Shown: one piece after another, positions 5,759 to 12,252 of the stretch | How the letters are laid out: each line of letters starts with the position of its first letter | How positions within the stretch are numbered: the first letter of the stretch is position 1 | Notes under the pieces: generated by a model | Seen by the model: the letters and a program-made list of their open reading frames with translations, nothing else | The model's database searches: none | What the model was told of the DNA's origin: nothing | Program-made: the position numbers and the translations under genes | Assembly: GCA_003140785.1 (NCBI GenBank) | Contig: PLKY01000378.1 | Location: 1-12,252, forward strand | Origin: Acidobacteriaceae bacterium | GTDB lineage: Bacteria; Acidobacteriota; Terriglobia; Terriglobales; Acidobacteriaceae | Reading direction: 5' to 3' | Length of the DNA stretch: 12,252 bases

Positions 5759-5790
5759 GAAAATGCCCGGGAGTGATTCCGGGCATTTTC
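5759..5790. terminator. Bidirectional intrinsic terminator
   Basis: GAAAATGCCCGG (5759-5770) and CCGGGCATTTTC (5779-5790) form a perfect 12-bp stem with an 8-base loop. The stem has a GC core, and an A tract on one side and a T tract on the other. It is placed to end brnTA (stop 5740) from the left and the phosphoesterase gene (stop 5814) from the right. Confidence 0.85.
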
Positions 5791-5813
5791 GCTGGAACAG
5801 GTGAGTCACATCA

Positions 5814-7064
5814 TCATCTGCCATCAGAAGCAAACAAATCTGACATGACCGCTGTAGACGAATCGCAGGCGTGATTCAGGCAAGGTAATCCGAACCCTGC
5901 TTCGAGGGACTTGAGCAGGGAGAAGTGCGTGTAGAAATTCTTGCTCTGTACGCCCTTCGGACCATGATTCGTATCCACTGTCAGCAATACCTGATTCGTT
6001 GTGGGAGATATGCTGTAGTCATTCTCGTCCCAAACGATCACGATGGCATCATTACCGTGCTGCCAAACGTCGGACTCGTGAATGGCGGTCACTAGCGTTT
6101 GAACCGTGACATCGCCCTGATACATCAGGGCTGGGTTCAGCCCGACAAGTGTGCCATTGTCATTTGGATCAGATTCGCATTCCGGGCCAGCATTGCTTCG
6201 GCCATGCTGGTCGTCGCACTGATCCGGCGCGATAAAGGAGAACGAAGGAACGTGGTCCGACGCCAAATCAGCGAAGAGACCTCCCTTTCCTCCGAATCCA
6301 GCCATCCTCTGGAGGCTCAGGTCTGGATCAAGCCCCTCCTGAACGTTCTGGAAATAGGCGAATGGGTTGTGCTTCACCGCGTACAGCCCGATGAGGCTGC
6401 TGTTGGTAAGACCACTCCCAGGAAGTGCCGTCGGGATGTCAACGAGGTTGGAAATCAGACCATCCGCGAGGTTCACTTCGTCAGCTCCTGTTGGCGGCAG
6501 CGATTCCTGATAGCTCTTCCAAGTCAGGCCCGATGCAACGAGCTCATCCGCGATGGTCTCTGCAACTGTATTCGGGTTCGCTGCGTAACCGAGCACCCCG
6601 TCAATATCAATATCGCCGGGAGGTCCGGAAGTTTCATTCGAGGTGTCAATCACAGGGGTGGCAGCATCCGTACCACTGCCATAGATTGGGCAGATTGCTG
6701 TTGACGTGCTCTCCAGGGATACCGTCTTGCCGATGATGTTTGGGGTGCAGGCGGAGTTATGCCAGTCTGGCGAATTGTCATCGCGAATGCCGAAATTTGA
6801 GCCGCCAACGATTTCCAGGTAGTTCGTCAGACTCGGATGACCCACGGCAAAATAGTTTCGAGCCGAGTTCACTGAGTTGGCATACTGGTTGGTGAACGGC
6901 ATGTTCGGATTTCCAATAACCTGTTTGTAGGCATGATTCTCCATCATGATGACGAAAACGTGATCGAGATGGGGAACGCCTTTCGGCACGGAGCCTTCTT
7001 GCGCGGACATAGGGCTAACGGCGCCTGCGGCAAAAAGACACAAGACTGCTACGCAGTTTTTCAC
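5814..7064 (-). CDS. Secreted phosphoesterase (AcpA / phospholipase C-like family)
   Basis: This is a 416-residue exported protein of the bacterial phosphoesterase family that contains acid phosphatases and phosphatidylcholine-specific phospholipases C. A signal peptide covers about residues 1-22. Family motifs in order are HVFVIMMENHAY (35-46), GHPSLTNYLE (75-84, containing the likely nucleophilic Ser), FIAPDQCDDQHG (277-288), IVIVWDENDY (341-350) and TNHGPKG (365-371) before YTHFSLLKSLEAGFGL. These carry the expected metal and phosphate ligands. It should hydrolyse phosphomonoesters or phosphodiesters outside the cytoplasm; the substrate is unknown. The start is GTG at 7064-7062 with AGAGGT 7-8 nt upstream. 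It is separated from the next gene by a repeat-rich gap, so it is probably its own unit. Length fits the family. Confidence 0.88.
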   Translation of the reverse strand: MKNCVAVLCLFAAGAVSPMSAQEGSVPKGVPHLDHVFVIMMENHAYKQVIGNPNMPFTNQYANSVNSARNYFAVGHPSLTNYLEIVGGSNFGIRDDNSPDWHNSACTPNIIGKTVSLESTSTAICPIYGSGTDAATPVIDTSNETSGPPGDIDIDGVLGYAANPNTVAETIADELVASGLTWKSYQESLPPTGADEVNLADGLISNLVDIPTALPGSGLTNSSLIGLYAVKHNPFAYFQNVQEGLDPDLSLQRMAGFGGKGGLFADLASDHVPSFSFIAPDQCDDQHGRSNAGPECESDPNDNGTLVGLNPALMYQGDVTVQTLVTAIHESDVWQHGNDAIVIVWDENDYSISPTTNQVLLTVDTNHGPKGVQSKNFYTHFSLLKSLEAGFGLPCLNHACDSSTAVMSDLFASDGR

Positions 7065-7153
7065 GGGGATTACCTCTTTTCTGTCGAATGAGACTTAGGC
7101 CCGAGGAGGGAAAGCCGGCAAGTTAAGTCCCAACGCAGACTAGGAGCTCCACA

Positions 7154-7176
7154 TTACGGCGCGGTTAATGCCGTAA
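7154..7176. promoter_or_regulatory. Inverted repeat TTACGGC-N9-GCCGTAA upstream of the phosphoesterase
   Basis: TTACGGC (7154-7160) and GCCGTAA (7170-7176) are exact 7-base inverted arms with a 9-base spacer, 90-112 bases before the phosphoesterase GTG. It could be an operator for a dimeric regulator or a hairpin in the leader. It is not part of the dispersed repeats found elsewhere in the window. The role is inferred from position only. Confidence 0.35.
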
Positions 7177-7265
7177 CAAAACTTGGATTAAGCTGAGGAT
7201 GTTGAGAACAGGGCATGGCTGCTGAGCAGGGCCTTCGTCCAGACGACAAGATTACTACCGGCAAA

Positions 7266-7443
7266 GTCGGCTGGTGATGATCGATGGGTTTTTGTCTCGT
7301 TCGATCCTGACGCCTCGCCCTACACCGGGGTGCCCAGCGACAGGGGCCCCCACGAACAGGTTTTCGTTCGTGGGGAAGAGACAGGTCTTCGTCCCTAAGG
7401 TGGGTCCAGCGGCGCGGGATGAAACGCCTATTGCGGGCGGCCC
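7266..7443. repeat. Composite repeat D (dispersed element + hairpin units + repeat E)
   Basis: Bases 7266-7319 match the element at 8759-8810 and 4432-4483. Next comes a truncated CCCAGCGACAGG unit, then a perfect 10-bp hairpin (7348-7357 with 7366-7375, loop AGGTTTTC). Bases 7378-7443 then match repeat E at 2081-2144. The composite ends exactly at the stop codon of the TIGR03118-type gene (7446-7444). This modular order resembles clusters of extragenic palindromes. Confidence 0.6.
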
Positions 7444-8520
7444 TCACCATCCATAAACAGGGGTTGGATTGTAGACGATGGATGCAAAGGTGCCGGCCAA
7501 TTCGGCGGTGCCAATCCCCTGACCCACGGTGACGAACAGCTCGTTGGCTGCTCCATTGCTTGTGGTCCCGCCGCCGAAGGCAACTCCCCAGAGGTTATTG
7601 AGGACAATCTTCCTCCCGCGCTCGTCTCGTATCGTGCCGACGAAATTACCGGTTGTAGGATTGAACCCGTTGATGGTGCCGTCGACGGAGTTGTTTGAAA
7701 CCAGCAGCGTATTGCTCAGCGGCCCAAAATTGCTGGGAGCGAGGGCAATGCCCCAGGCCTGATTGAGCGGCAGTCCCTGGATCAGTGTCTTCACGAAGGT
7801 GCCGTCCTCCTTGAAGATGTCGACGTAGCCACCGGCACCGACGTTCGGTACGGCATAGGTGACGTAAACCATGCCATTGATGTCCTGGACGCCAAACACC
7901 GAGAAGGTCGATGGGATCGACGGGTCTCCAAACGATTGCATCAGGTGGAAGCTGCCGTCGAACATATCGATTTTATTGTTGGTGTTGTCCGCCGCATAGA
8001 GGAAATTCCCCGCAGCGTTGCTGGTGATGGCCAAGCCCGTGTAACTCGCCTTGCTGGCCGAGTTGTCCACTACGAGGGTCGCCAGGTTCTTGTTCAGGCC
8101 CGGCCAGGCGCTGATGGTGCCATCGAGCGTGGCAAAGATGAAGGACGAGGCCACGCCCGAGACCTGGAAATCCGTCTTCGATCCGTTGGCAACGATTCCC
8201 GTCGGTGTGCCAGGGCCGTTTGTGCCTGTCGCCTCGACCGGTCCGTTTCCGGCGGTGGGAATCACAACCTTGAGTGCCTCTATTGTTCCGGCTGCAGCAT
8301 AGAGGGTCGACCAGCCGGTGTCGTTATCGCTGATCCACCAAGGCGATCCGGCGCTCCGAGCTAATCCCCAGGGATTGGCCAGCAGTGGATCGATGGTCGG
8401 GGCTTGGCCGACTTGATTCGAAACCAAGTTTGTGAGGTGATATTGTGCTTCGGCCGGGGCCGAATGCATGAGAAGAACCACGCCGAAGCAAGCGGCGGCT
8501 GCGATCCTGTGAACCAGCAT
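7444..8520 (-). CDS. TIGR03118-type secreted beta-propeller-like protein
   Basis: This is a 358-residue exported protein with a signal peptide at about residues 1-26, followed by NLVSNQVGQAPTIDPLLANPWGLA and SPWWISDNDTGWSTLY. This opening is typical of the TIGR03118 family of uncharacterised proteins with NHL/propeller-like repeats. Blade-like repeats recur: FATLDGTISAWPG, LYAADNTNNKIDMFDG, VDIFKEDGTFVKTL, AWGIALAPSNFG, DGTINGFNPTTGNFVGTI and LWGVAFGGG. I see no catalytic motif and no C-terminal sorting anchor; it ends in VYGW. The ATG at 8520 has GGAG 9 nt upstream. It stands alone, flanked on both sides by repeats. A periplasmic or extracellular binding role is plausible but not shown. Confidence 0.8.
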   Translation of the reverse strand: MLVHRIAAAACFGVVLLMHSAPAEAQYHLTNLVSNQVGQAPTIDPLLANPWGLARSAGSPWWISDNDTGWSTLYAAAGTIEALKVVIPTAGNGPVEATGTNGPGTPTGIVANGSKTDFQVSGVASSFIFATLDGTISAWPGLNKNLATLVVDNSASKASYTGLAITSNAAGNFLYAADNTNNKIDMFDGSFHLMQSFGDPSIPSTFSVFGVQDINGMVYVTYAVPNVGAGGYVDIFKEDGTFVKTLIQGLPLNQAWGIALAPSNFGPLSNTLLVSNNSVDGTINGFNPTTGNFVGTIRDERGRKIVLNNLWGVAFGGGTTSNGAANELFVTVGQGIGTAELAGTFASIVYNPTPVYGW

Positions 8521-8896
8521 ATTTCACTCTCCAGGGAAAGATTCAGGAGCAGAGGGGGGCCGGCCGGAGCGACTAGGCACGGAACCTTCTCTGGCCTCTT
8601 AGTTCGTGATCGTAGGCCGAGTCCGACCCGAAGATGTCATCCGCTTGTCACTGGTTTGCTAATTTCTCGTGTTTGGAATAGCCGCGTCGCGCCTTCGCCG
8701 TAAGGAAGCGAGGTGGCGGCCTCTTCGGCGACGACGTCGAGAACATTTCTGCTGAAATGTCGGCTTGTGATGATCGGTGGGTTATCGTCTCGTTCCGTCC
8801 TGACGCGTCGCTACCTCGGGGTCCCCAAGAACAGGTCTTCGTTCGTTGGGTGATTACGCCGGGGTCCCCAGCGACAGGTCCTCGTCGCTGGGGTGG
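8521..8896. other. Intergenic gap; right part is repeat C
   Basis: No gene is supported here. Bases 8521-8758 should contain the promoter of the TIGR03118-type gene, but I see no convincing elements and no strong palindrome in them. Bases 8759-8896 are the composite repeat described separately. Confidence 0.6.
8759..8896. repeat. Composite repeat C with two hairpin units directly after pntB
   Basis: Bases 8759-8810 are the dispersed element shared with 4432-4483 and 7266-7319. Two hairpins follow. One has arms 8824-8832 and 8841-8850 (one bulge, loop AGGTCTTC). The other has perfect 10-bp arms 8866-8875 and 8884-8893 (loop AGGTCCTC) and starts 3 bases beyond the pntB stop. Copies A and B lack these hairpins at the same junction, so they look inserted between the pntB stop and its 3' flank. 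Confidence 0.65.
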
Positions 8897-10276
8897 TTAG
8901 ACATGTTGCACGGCCTGTGCCAAATGGCTCAGGCTTGACTTCGCGTCTCCGTACAACATCGACGTGCACGCTTTGAAAAACAGCGGATTCTCAAGACCCG
9001 AAAACCCACGTCCCTGTCCGCGTTTCAGCACGATCACGCTCTTCGCACGATCCACTTCCAGAATCGGCATGCCGGCAATGATCGACTTGGGATTGTCGCG
9101 CGCATCGGGATTGACCACATCGTTCGCGCCGATCACCACGGCTACATCGGTCGATGGAAACTCGGGATTGATCTGCTCCATCTCATATAACGAAGAGTAG
9201 GGAACATTCGCTTCCGCCAGCAGCACGTTCATGTGCCCCGGCATGCGCCCGGCCACGGGATGAATCGCGTATTTCACGGTGACGCCGCGGCTTTCGAGCA
9301 ACTCCGCCAGTTCCCGCACGGCGTGTTGCGCCTGCGCCGTCGCGAGGCCATAGCCCGGCACAAAGACCACGCGATTCGCAAAGGCCAGTTGCATCGCCGC
9401 ATCGTCCAGGCTGATCTCGCGCATCACGCCGCCCGCATTCGATGTAGCCTCGGCGATCACCGCGCCAAATCCGCCGAACAGGACATTGGTGATGGACCGG
9501 TTCATCGCCTTGCACATCAGTATCGAGAGAATGAGTCCTGAGAATCCGTCCAGCGTTCCGGCGATGATCAGCACGTTGTTGCCGAGCACAAAGCCCGTCG
9601 CCGCGGCCGCCAATCCCGCATACGAATTTAACAGCGACATGACTACCGGCATGTCGGCCGAGCCAATCGGAATCACCAGCATCACGCCAAACACAAACGC
9701 GATGCCCAGCATGGAGTAAAAGACCGATTGCGCTTCGGGATGAATCCAGAAAAAGACAAAGCACCCAATCATGGCGAGAAAGATCGCCAGATTCACGACG
9801 CTCTGTCCGCGAAACTGCATCGGCTTTCCGTAAATCACGCCCTGCAATTTGCCCGCGGCAATCAGCGAGCCGGTCGTCGTCAGCGCGCCCAGGATCACTT
9901 CAAATCCAAGTGCGCCGCGCGTCACCACGCCCATGTCTTGCGCGTGCACCAGAAACTCGCCCACACCCACCAGAGCCGCCGCCAGCGCGCCAAACGCGTG
10001 CGACAGCGCGGTCCGCTGCGGCATTGCCGTCATTGGCACCCAGATCGCCATCCATGCGCCAATGATCGATCCCACTGATAGGCCCGCAATAATCCACACC
10101 CAGGTCACGATGTGTTGCCCGACCAGAGTGCCCACAATCGCGGCAAACATGCCGCCCTCGGCGAGGAACATCCCGCGCCGCGCGGTCTCGGGGTGCGACA
10201 TGCCCTTGAGCGCCAGCACAAACAGCACCGACGCGATCAGGTACGTTGCTTCCATGAAGTAGGTAGCGAGGTTCAT
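8897..10276 (-). CDS. pntB: NAD(P) transhydrogenase subunit beta
   Basis: This 459-residue subunit of the proton-translocating transhydrogenase carries the membrane helices and the NADP(H)-binding domain III; the enzyme uses the proton gradient to make NADPH from NADH. Multiple hydrophobic helices fill about residues 1-290. Domain III shows GYGLATAQAQ (308-317), AGRMPGHMNVLLAEA (342-356), INPEF, GANDVVNP (383-390), IAGMPILEV and KRGQGRGFSGLENPLFF. The ATG at 10276-10274 overlaps the pntAb stop by 4 bases with AAGGCGG upstream, so I reject a longer reading from 10648. It is the last gene of pntAa-pntAb-pntB. The last ~24 codons recur as fragments at 1265-1336 and 4486-4558. Just where similarity begins, the usual acidic residue plus Asn before T-S-M-L is Ala-Cys. 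Confidence 0.96.
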   Translation of the reverse strand: MNLATYFMEATYLIASVLFVLALKGMSHPETARRGMFLAEGGMFAAIVGTLVGQHIVTWVWIIAGLSVGSIIGAWMAIWVPMTAMPQRTALSHAFGALAAALVGVGEFLVHAQDMGVVTRGALGFEVILGALTTTGSLIAAGKLQGVIYGKPMQFRGQSVVNLAIFLAMIGCFVFFWIHPEAQSVFYSMLGIAFVFGVMLVIPIGSADMPVVMSLLNSYAGLAAAATGFVLGNNVLIIAGTLDGFSGLILSILMCKAMNRSITNVLFGGFGAVIAEATSNAGGVMREISLDDAAMQLAFANRVVFVPGYGLATAQAQHAVRELAELLESRGVTVKYAIHPVAGRMPGHMNVLLAEANVPYSSLYEMEQINPEFPSTDVAVVIGANDVVNPDARDNPKSIIAGMPILEVDRAKSVIVLKRGQGRGFSGLENPLFFKACTSMLYGDAKSSLSHLAQAVQHV

Positions 10277-10587
10277 TGCGCTGCCGCCTTCGTCTCGCTC
10301 TTGCGCTTGCCGAACATCTTCAGCATGCGATCGGTAATGCCAAATCCGCCCACTACGTTGATCGTTGCAGTGGTCACCGCAACAAATCCAAGAATGTGCG
10401 CGAACAGCGGATATCCCTTTGCCCCCGCCAACACCAGCGAGCCGATGAGTGAGATGCCCGAGATCGCGTTTGTAGCCGACATCAATGGTGTATGGAGCAG
10501 CGGCGGGACGCGGCTGATGACCTGGTAGCCGAGAAACGCAGCCAGAGCAAAAACGTAAACCGAAGCGATAAGAACAGCTGGATTCAT
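10273..10587 (-). CDS. pntAb: NAD(P) transhydrogenase subunit alpha part 2 (membrane subunit)
   Basis: This 104-residue membrane subunit corresponds to the C-terminal helices of the one-piece PntA of enterobacteria. Three or so hydrophobic helices are visible, with the signature VPPLLHTPLMSATNAISGI (residues 27-45) and the helix ILGFVAVTTATINVVGGFG followed by a basic tail. Together with PntB it forms the proton channel. ATG at 10587-10585 is preceded by AGGA about 7 nt away. Its TGA overlaps the pntB ATG by 4 bases, so translation is probably coupled. The gap to pntAa contains a large palindrome. The split alpha arrangement (AA, AB, B) is common outside enterobacteria. Confidence 0.95.
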   Translation of the reverse strand: MNPAVLIASVYVFALAAFLGYQVISRVPPLLHTPLMSATNAISGISLIGSLVLAGAKGYPLFAHILGFVAVTTATINVVGGFGITDRMLKMFGKRKSETKAAAQ

Positions 10588-10610
10588 TCTTCTTTCCTAT
10601 TGAGTGCCCT

Positions 10611-10649
10611 CCCACCCTAGCGCAAAAGGCTGCGCTAGGATGGGGCACC
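10611..10649. repeat. Extragenic palindrome inside the pnt operon
   Basis: CCTAGCGCA (10616-10624) and TGCGCTAGG (10631-10639) form a perfect 9-bp stem with a 6-base loop. It extends by CCCA/TGGG across one C-A mismatch and is followed by GGCACCC. The TGGGGCACCC end is shared with 2004-2052. It occupies most of the 73-base gap between pntAa and pntAb, where it could modulate the ratio of the subunits. There is no T tract for ordinary termination on the coding strand. Confidence 0.65.
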
Positions 10650-10660
10650 CAGCCCAGTGA

Positions 10661-11809
10661 TCAATTGACTGCAAGCGAGGCCGTCTCAAGCAGTTTTGCC
10701 ACGCGCGGATTCACGGGCTTTCCATCGTGAGCGACGCAAGCTCCTGCCAACACTTCGTCGCTCAAATCCACCTGCAGCGCGCCCTTTTTCAAAATCAGCC
10801 CCAGAAAATTCAGAATGTTTTTCGCGTAGAGTTGGCTCGCATGCACCGGTACTTCCGCAGGTAGATTCAGCGGAGCCATCAGCGTGACGCCGCCAATTGT
10901 CTGCGTAACGCCCGGTTTGGTGAGCTCGCAATTGCCACCCGCCGGCGCGGCAAGATCGACAAGCACCGAGCCCGACCGCATCGCCTCCACCGCCGCGCGG
11001 CGAAGCAGCAGCGGAGCCGGCCGTCCCGGCACCTGCGCGGTGGTCACAATCACGTCGGAGTGCGCGGCAGTTTTTGTGATCAGATCGCGCCCGCGGTTCA
11101 GAGCCTCTTCGGATAATTCGGCCGCATACCCGCCGCCACCTTCTGTATTGATGCCGCCGAGATCTACATCCAGAAACTTCGCGCCCAGCGACCGCACCTG
11201 TTCCCCCGCCGCAGCGCGCACATCGTAGGCCTCAACCACCGCCCCCAATCGCCGCGCCGTGGCAATCGCCTGCAGTCCGGCCACGCCCGCTCCAATCACA
11301 AATACCCGCGCCGGAGCCAGCGTCCCCGCCGCCGTCATCAGCATCGGAAACAGCCTTGGCAGCACGCCCGCCGCGTCCACTACGGCCTTGTATCCCGCGA
11401 CGGTCGCCATCGACGACAGCGCGTCCATGGTTTGGGCTCTGCTGATGCGGGGAACCAGCTCCATGCTGAACATCGTCACTGGGCGCGCCATTGCCGTGCT
11501 CAGCGCTAACGGCGCGTCCAGCGGCTTCAGGAATCCGATCACTACGGCGCCTGGTTTCAGCCGTGCCTGGTCCGCAGGCTCGGGCGCATTGACTACCGGC
11601 AAAATGTCCGCGCCCGCAAGGATTGCGCCACGGTCTGTTATCGTAGCGCCGGCGTCGGTATATGCTGCGTCAGAGGCACCCGCCGCCACGCCCGCGCCGC
11701 TCTCGACGATCACCGTCAGACCTTGTGCAACGAGGCCCTTCAGGCTTTCCGGCAACAGCGCTACACGCGTCTCTCCGGCGACCGATTCCTTAAGGATGCC
11801 TAGCTCCAA
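10661..11809 (-). CDS. pntAa: NAD(P) transhydrogenase subunit alpha part 1 (NAD-binding)
   Basis: This 382-residue soluble domain I subunit binds NAD(H) and passes hydride to PntB-bound NADP. It begins MELGILKES-GETRVALLP, like alanine dehydrogenase/PNT N-terminal domains. It has MELVPRISRAQTMDALSSMA (residues 116-135) with the R-A-Q-T-M-D loop. The Rossmann motif is VFVIGAGVAGLQA (169-181), with Asp196 in EAYDVR for the NAD ribose, then LGAKFLDVD and QVPGRPAPLLL. The start is TTG at 11809-11807, supported by GGAGG 4-5 nt upstream and by alignment of the family start; no ATG or GTG fits. It is the first gene of the operon, read leftward, and divergent from the transporter gene at 12124. Length matches three-subunit enzymes. 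Confidence 0.95.
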   Translation of the reverse strand: MELGILKESVAGETRVALLPESLKGLVAQGLTVIVESGAGVAAGASDAAYTDAGATITDRGAILAGADILPVVNAPEPADQARLKPGAVVIGFLKPLDAPLALSTAMARPVTMFSMELVPRISRAQTMDALSSMATVAGYKAVVDAAGVLPRLFPMLMTAAGTLAPARVFVIGAGVAGLQAIATARRLGAVVEAYDVRAAAGEQVRSLGAKFLDVDLGGINTEGGGGYAAELSEEALNRGRDLITKTAAHSDVIVTTAQVPGRPAPLLLRRAAVEAMRSGSVLVDLAAPAGGNCELTKPGVTQTIGGVTLMAPLNLPAEVPVHASQLYAKNILNFLGLILKKGALQVDLSDEVLAGACVAHDGKPVNPRVAKLLETASLAVN

Positions 11810-12123
11810 ATTGCCTCCACAGCGATCAGGCTTGCAAGGCGCACAAGTTCACGCACCGCCCAAAGTGGTTTCATAGGTCGCGACGAGTATATAGGTCGAG
11901 GACTTCCGCCGATTGTGATTTTCGGCACTTTCTGCCCACCGGGAACGTGCCAGCTCAACTGGACGCGGGGCCGCTCAAGCTTATCACCACAAATTCGCTT
12001 GACACTCGTCTCCGGGCGCAAGCAAGGTAACGCTGAATCCCTTGCCCCATTTGCGGCGCTCGACCTTTCATCATCCCCCTCTAAGGCGGCGAGCCGCGAC
12101 CTTCCAGCGAGGCTGAACGACCC
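11810..12123. promoter_or_regulatory. Divergent intergenic region between pntAa and the MFS gene
   Basis: This 314-base region must hold the promoters for the leftward pnt operon and the rightward transporter. Visible features are a direct repeat ATAGGTCG (11873-11880 and 11891-11898), a minus-strand TATACT around 11890 without a good -35, and a plus-strand TTGACA at 11999-12004 without a well-spaced -10. None is convincing alone. No small gene is supported; a minus-strand frame overlapping the pntAa start is probably chance. Confidence 0.35.
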
Positions 12124-12252
12124 ATGGCAGCTCCTTTGACGTCTCAGGCCCCGGCGGGCGGCGCCTTACATATCGGTCGCATCATCTTCGCAGCTTCCAC
12201 CGGCACCCTCATCGAGTGGTACGACTTTTTCATCTTCGGCTCGCTCACCACG
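12124..12252 (+). CDS. Major facilitator (metabolite:H+ symporter-like) transporter, 3' end outside window
   Basis: Only the first 43 codons are inside the window. After a short polar start (MAAPLTSQAPAGG) the first membrane helix carries STGTLIEWYDFFIFGS, the TM1 signature of the MHS branch of the major facilitator superfamily (ProP, KgtP and ShiA relatives), which move organic acids or osmolytes with protons. ATG at 12124 is the only plausible start after an in-frame TAA at 12082-12084. GAGG lies about 11 nt upstream, a little far. It is divergent from the pnt operon. The substrate cannot be told from this piece. Confidence 0.8.
   Translation, partial: MAAPLTSQAPAGGALHIGRIIFAASTGTLIEWYDFFIFGSLTT

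Larger units (their letters stand above)
7065..7443. other. Intergenic gap with inverted repeat and dispersed repeats
   Basis: No gene is supported in this 379-base gap. Near the phosphoesterase it contains a clean inverted repeat (7154-7176). Further on, a composite of dispersed elements fills 7266-7443. The phosphoesterase promoter must lie in 7065-7260, but no convincing -35/-10 pair stands out. Confidence 0.65.

Noticed and set aside
8818..8893. CRISPR-like pair of repeats
   Set aside because: Only two or three short palindromic units are present, with no constant repeat length or spacers and no cas genes. They are REP-like hairpins.
10277..10648. N-terminal extension of pntB by 124 residues
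   Set aside because: The extra part is the pntAb region in another frame. The family start MNLATYF at 10276 overlaps the pntAb stop in the usual way and has a ribosome site.
11259..11876. 205-codon plus-strand frame antisense to pntAa
   Set aside because: It is the mirror of a strongly conserved NAD-binding gene and has Ala/Ser/Pro-rich shadow composition.

Overview
The window looks like a chromosomal segment of a high-GC, soil-type bacterium. Acidobacteriota (Terriglobia-like) is my best guess. The guess rests on the mix of genes: an ECF42-type sigma factor paired with a DGPF protein, a TIGR03118-type secreted propeller, an AcpA/phospholipase-C-like phosphoesterase and a three-subunit transhydrogenase. 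It also rests on intergenic palindromes ending in TGGGGCACCC, which I associate with that phylum from memory. No rRNA, tRNA, CRISPR array or transposase is visible.

Layout. Positions 2-826 (+) hold an FRG-domain protein whose 5' end lies outside the window and which is visibly AT-richer than the rest. It converges on a small DUF2188 protein (946-1152, -). A VOC/glyoxalase-fold gene follows (1379-1783, +). Then come a repeat-filled gap and a minus-strand pair: a DGPF (YCII-related) gene carrying an apparent frameshift (3617-3964, out-of-frame tail to 3523), then an ECF42-like sigma factor (2180-3478). A repeat- and relic-rich gap (3965-4694) leads to a second VOC gene (4695-5099, +), about 91% identical to the first. 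Directly after it is a BrnT/BrnA toxin-antitoxin pair (5152-5740, +) with a perfect operator-like palindrome at its start and a strong bidirectional terminator at its end.

The right half is mostly minus strand: a secreted phosphoesterase (5814-7064), a secreted TIGR03118-type protein (7444-8520), and the operon pntAa-pntAb-pntB (11809 down to 8897) for the proton-translocating NAD(P) transhydrogenase. A major facilitator gene starts divergently at 12124 and runs off the window.

The most unusual content is between the genes. The last ~24 codons and stop of pntB recur as fragments upstream of both VOC copies. Their differences from pntB are mostly synonymous in the pntB frame. A family of small hairpins with a common AGGTYYTC loop and co-varying stems sits in several gaps, including directly after the pntB stop. 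I found no clear novel multi-gene system. The best leads are the pntB-tail/VOC duplication, the hairpin family, the frameshifted DGPF next to its sigma factor, and the probably leaderless brnT.
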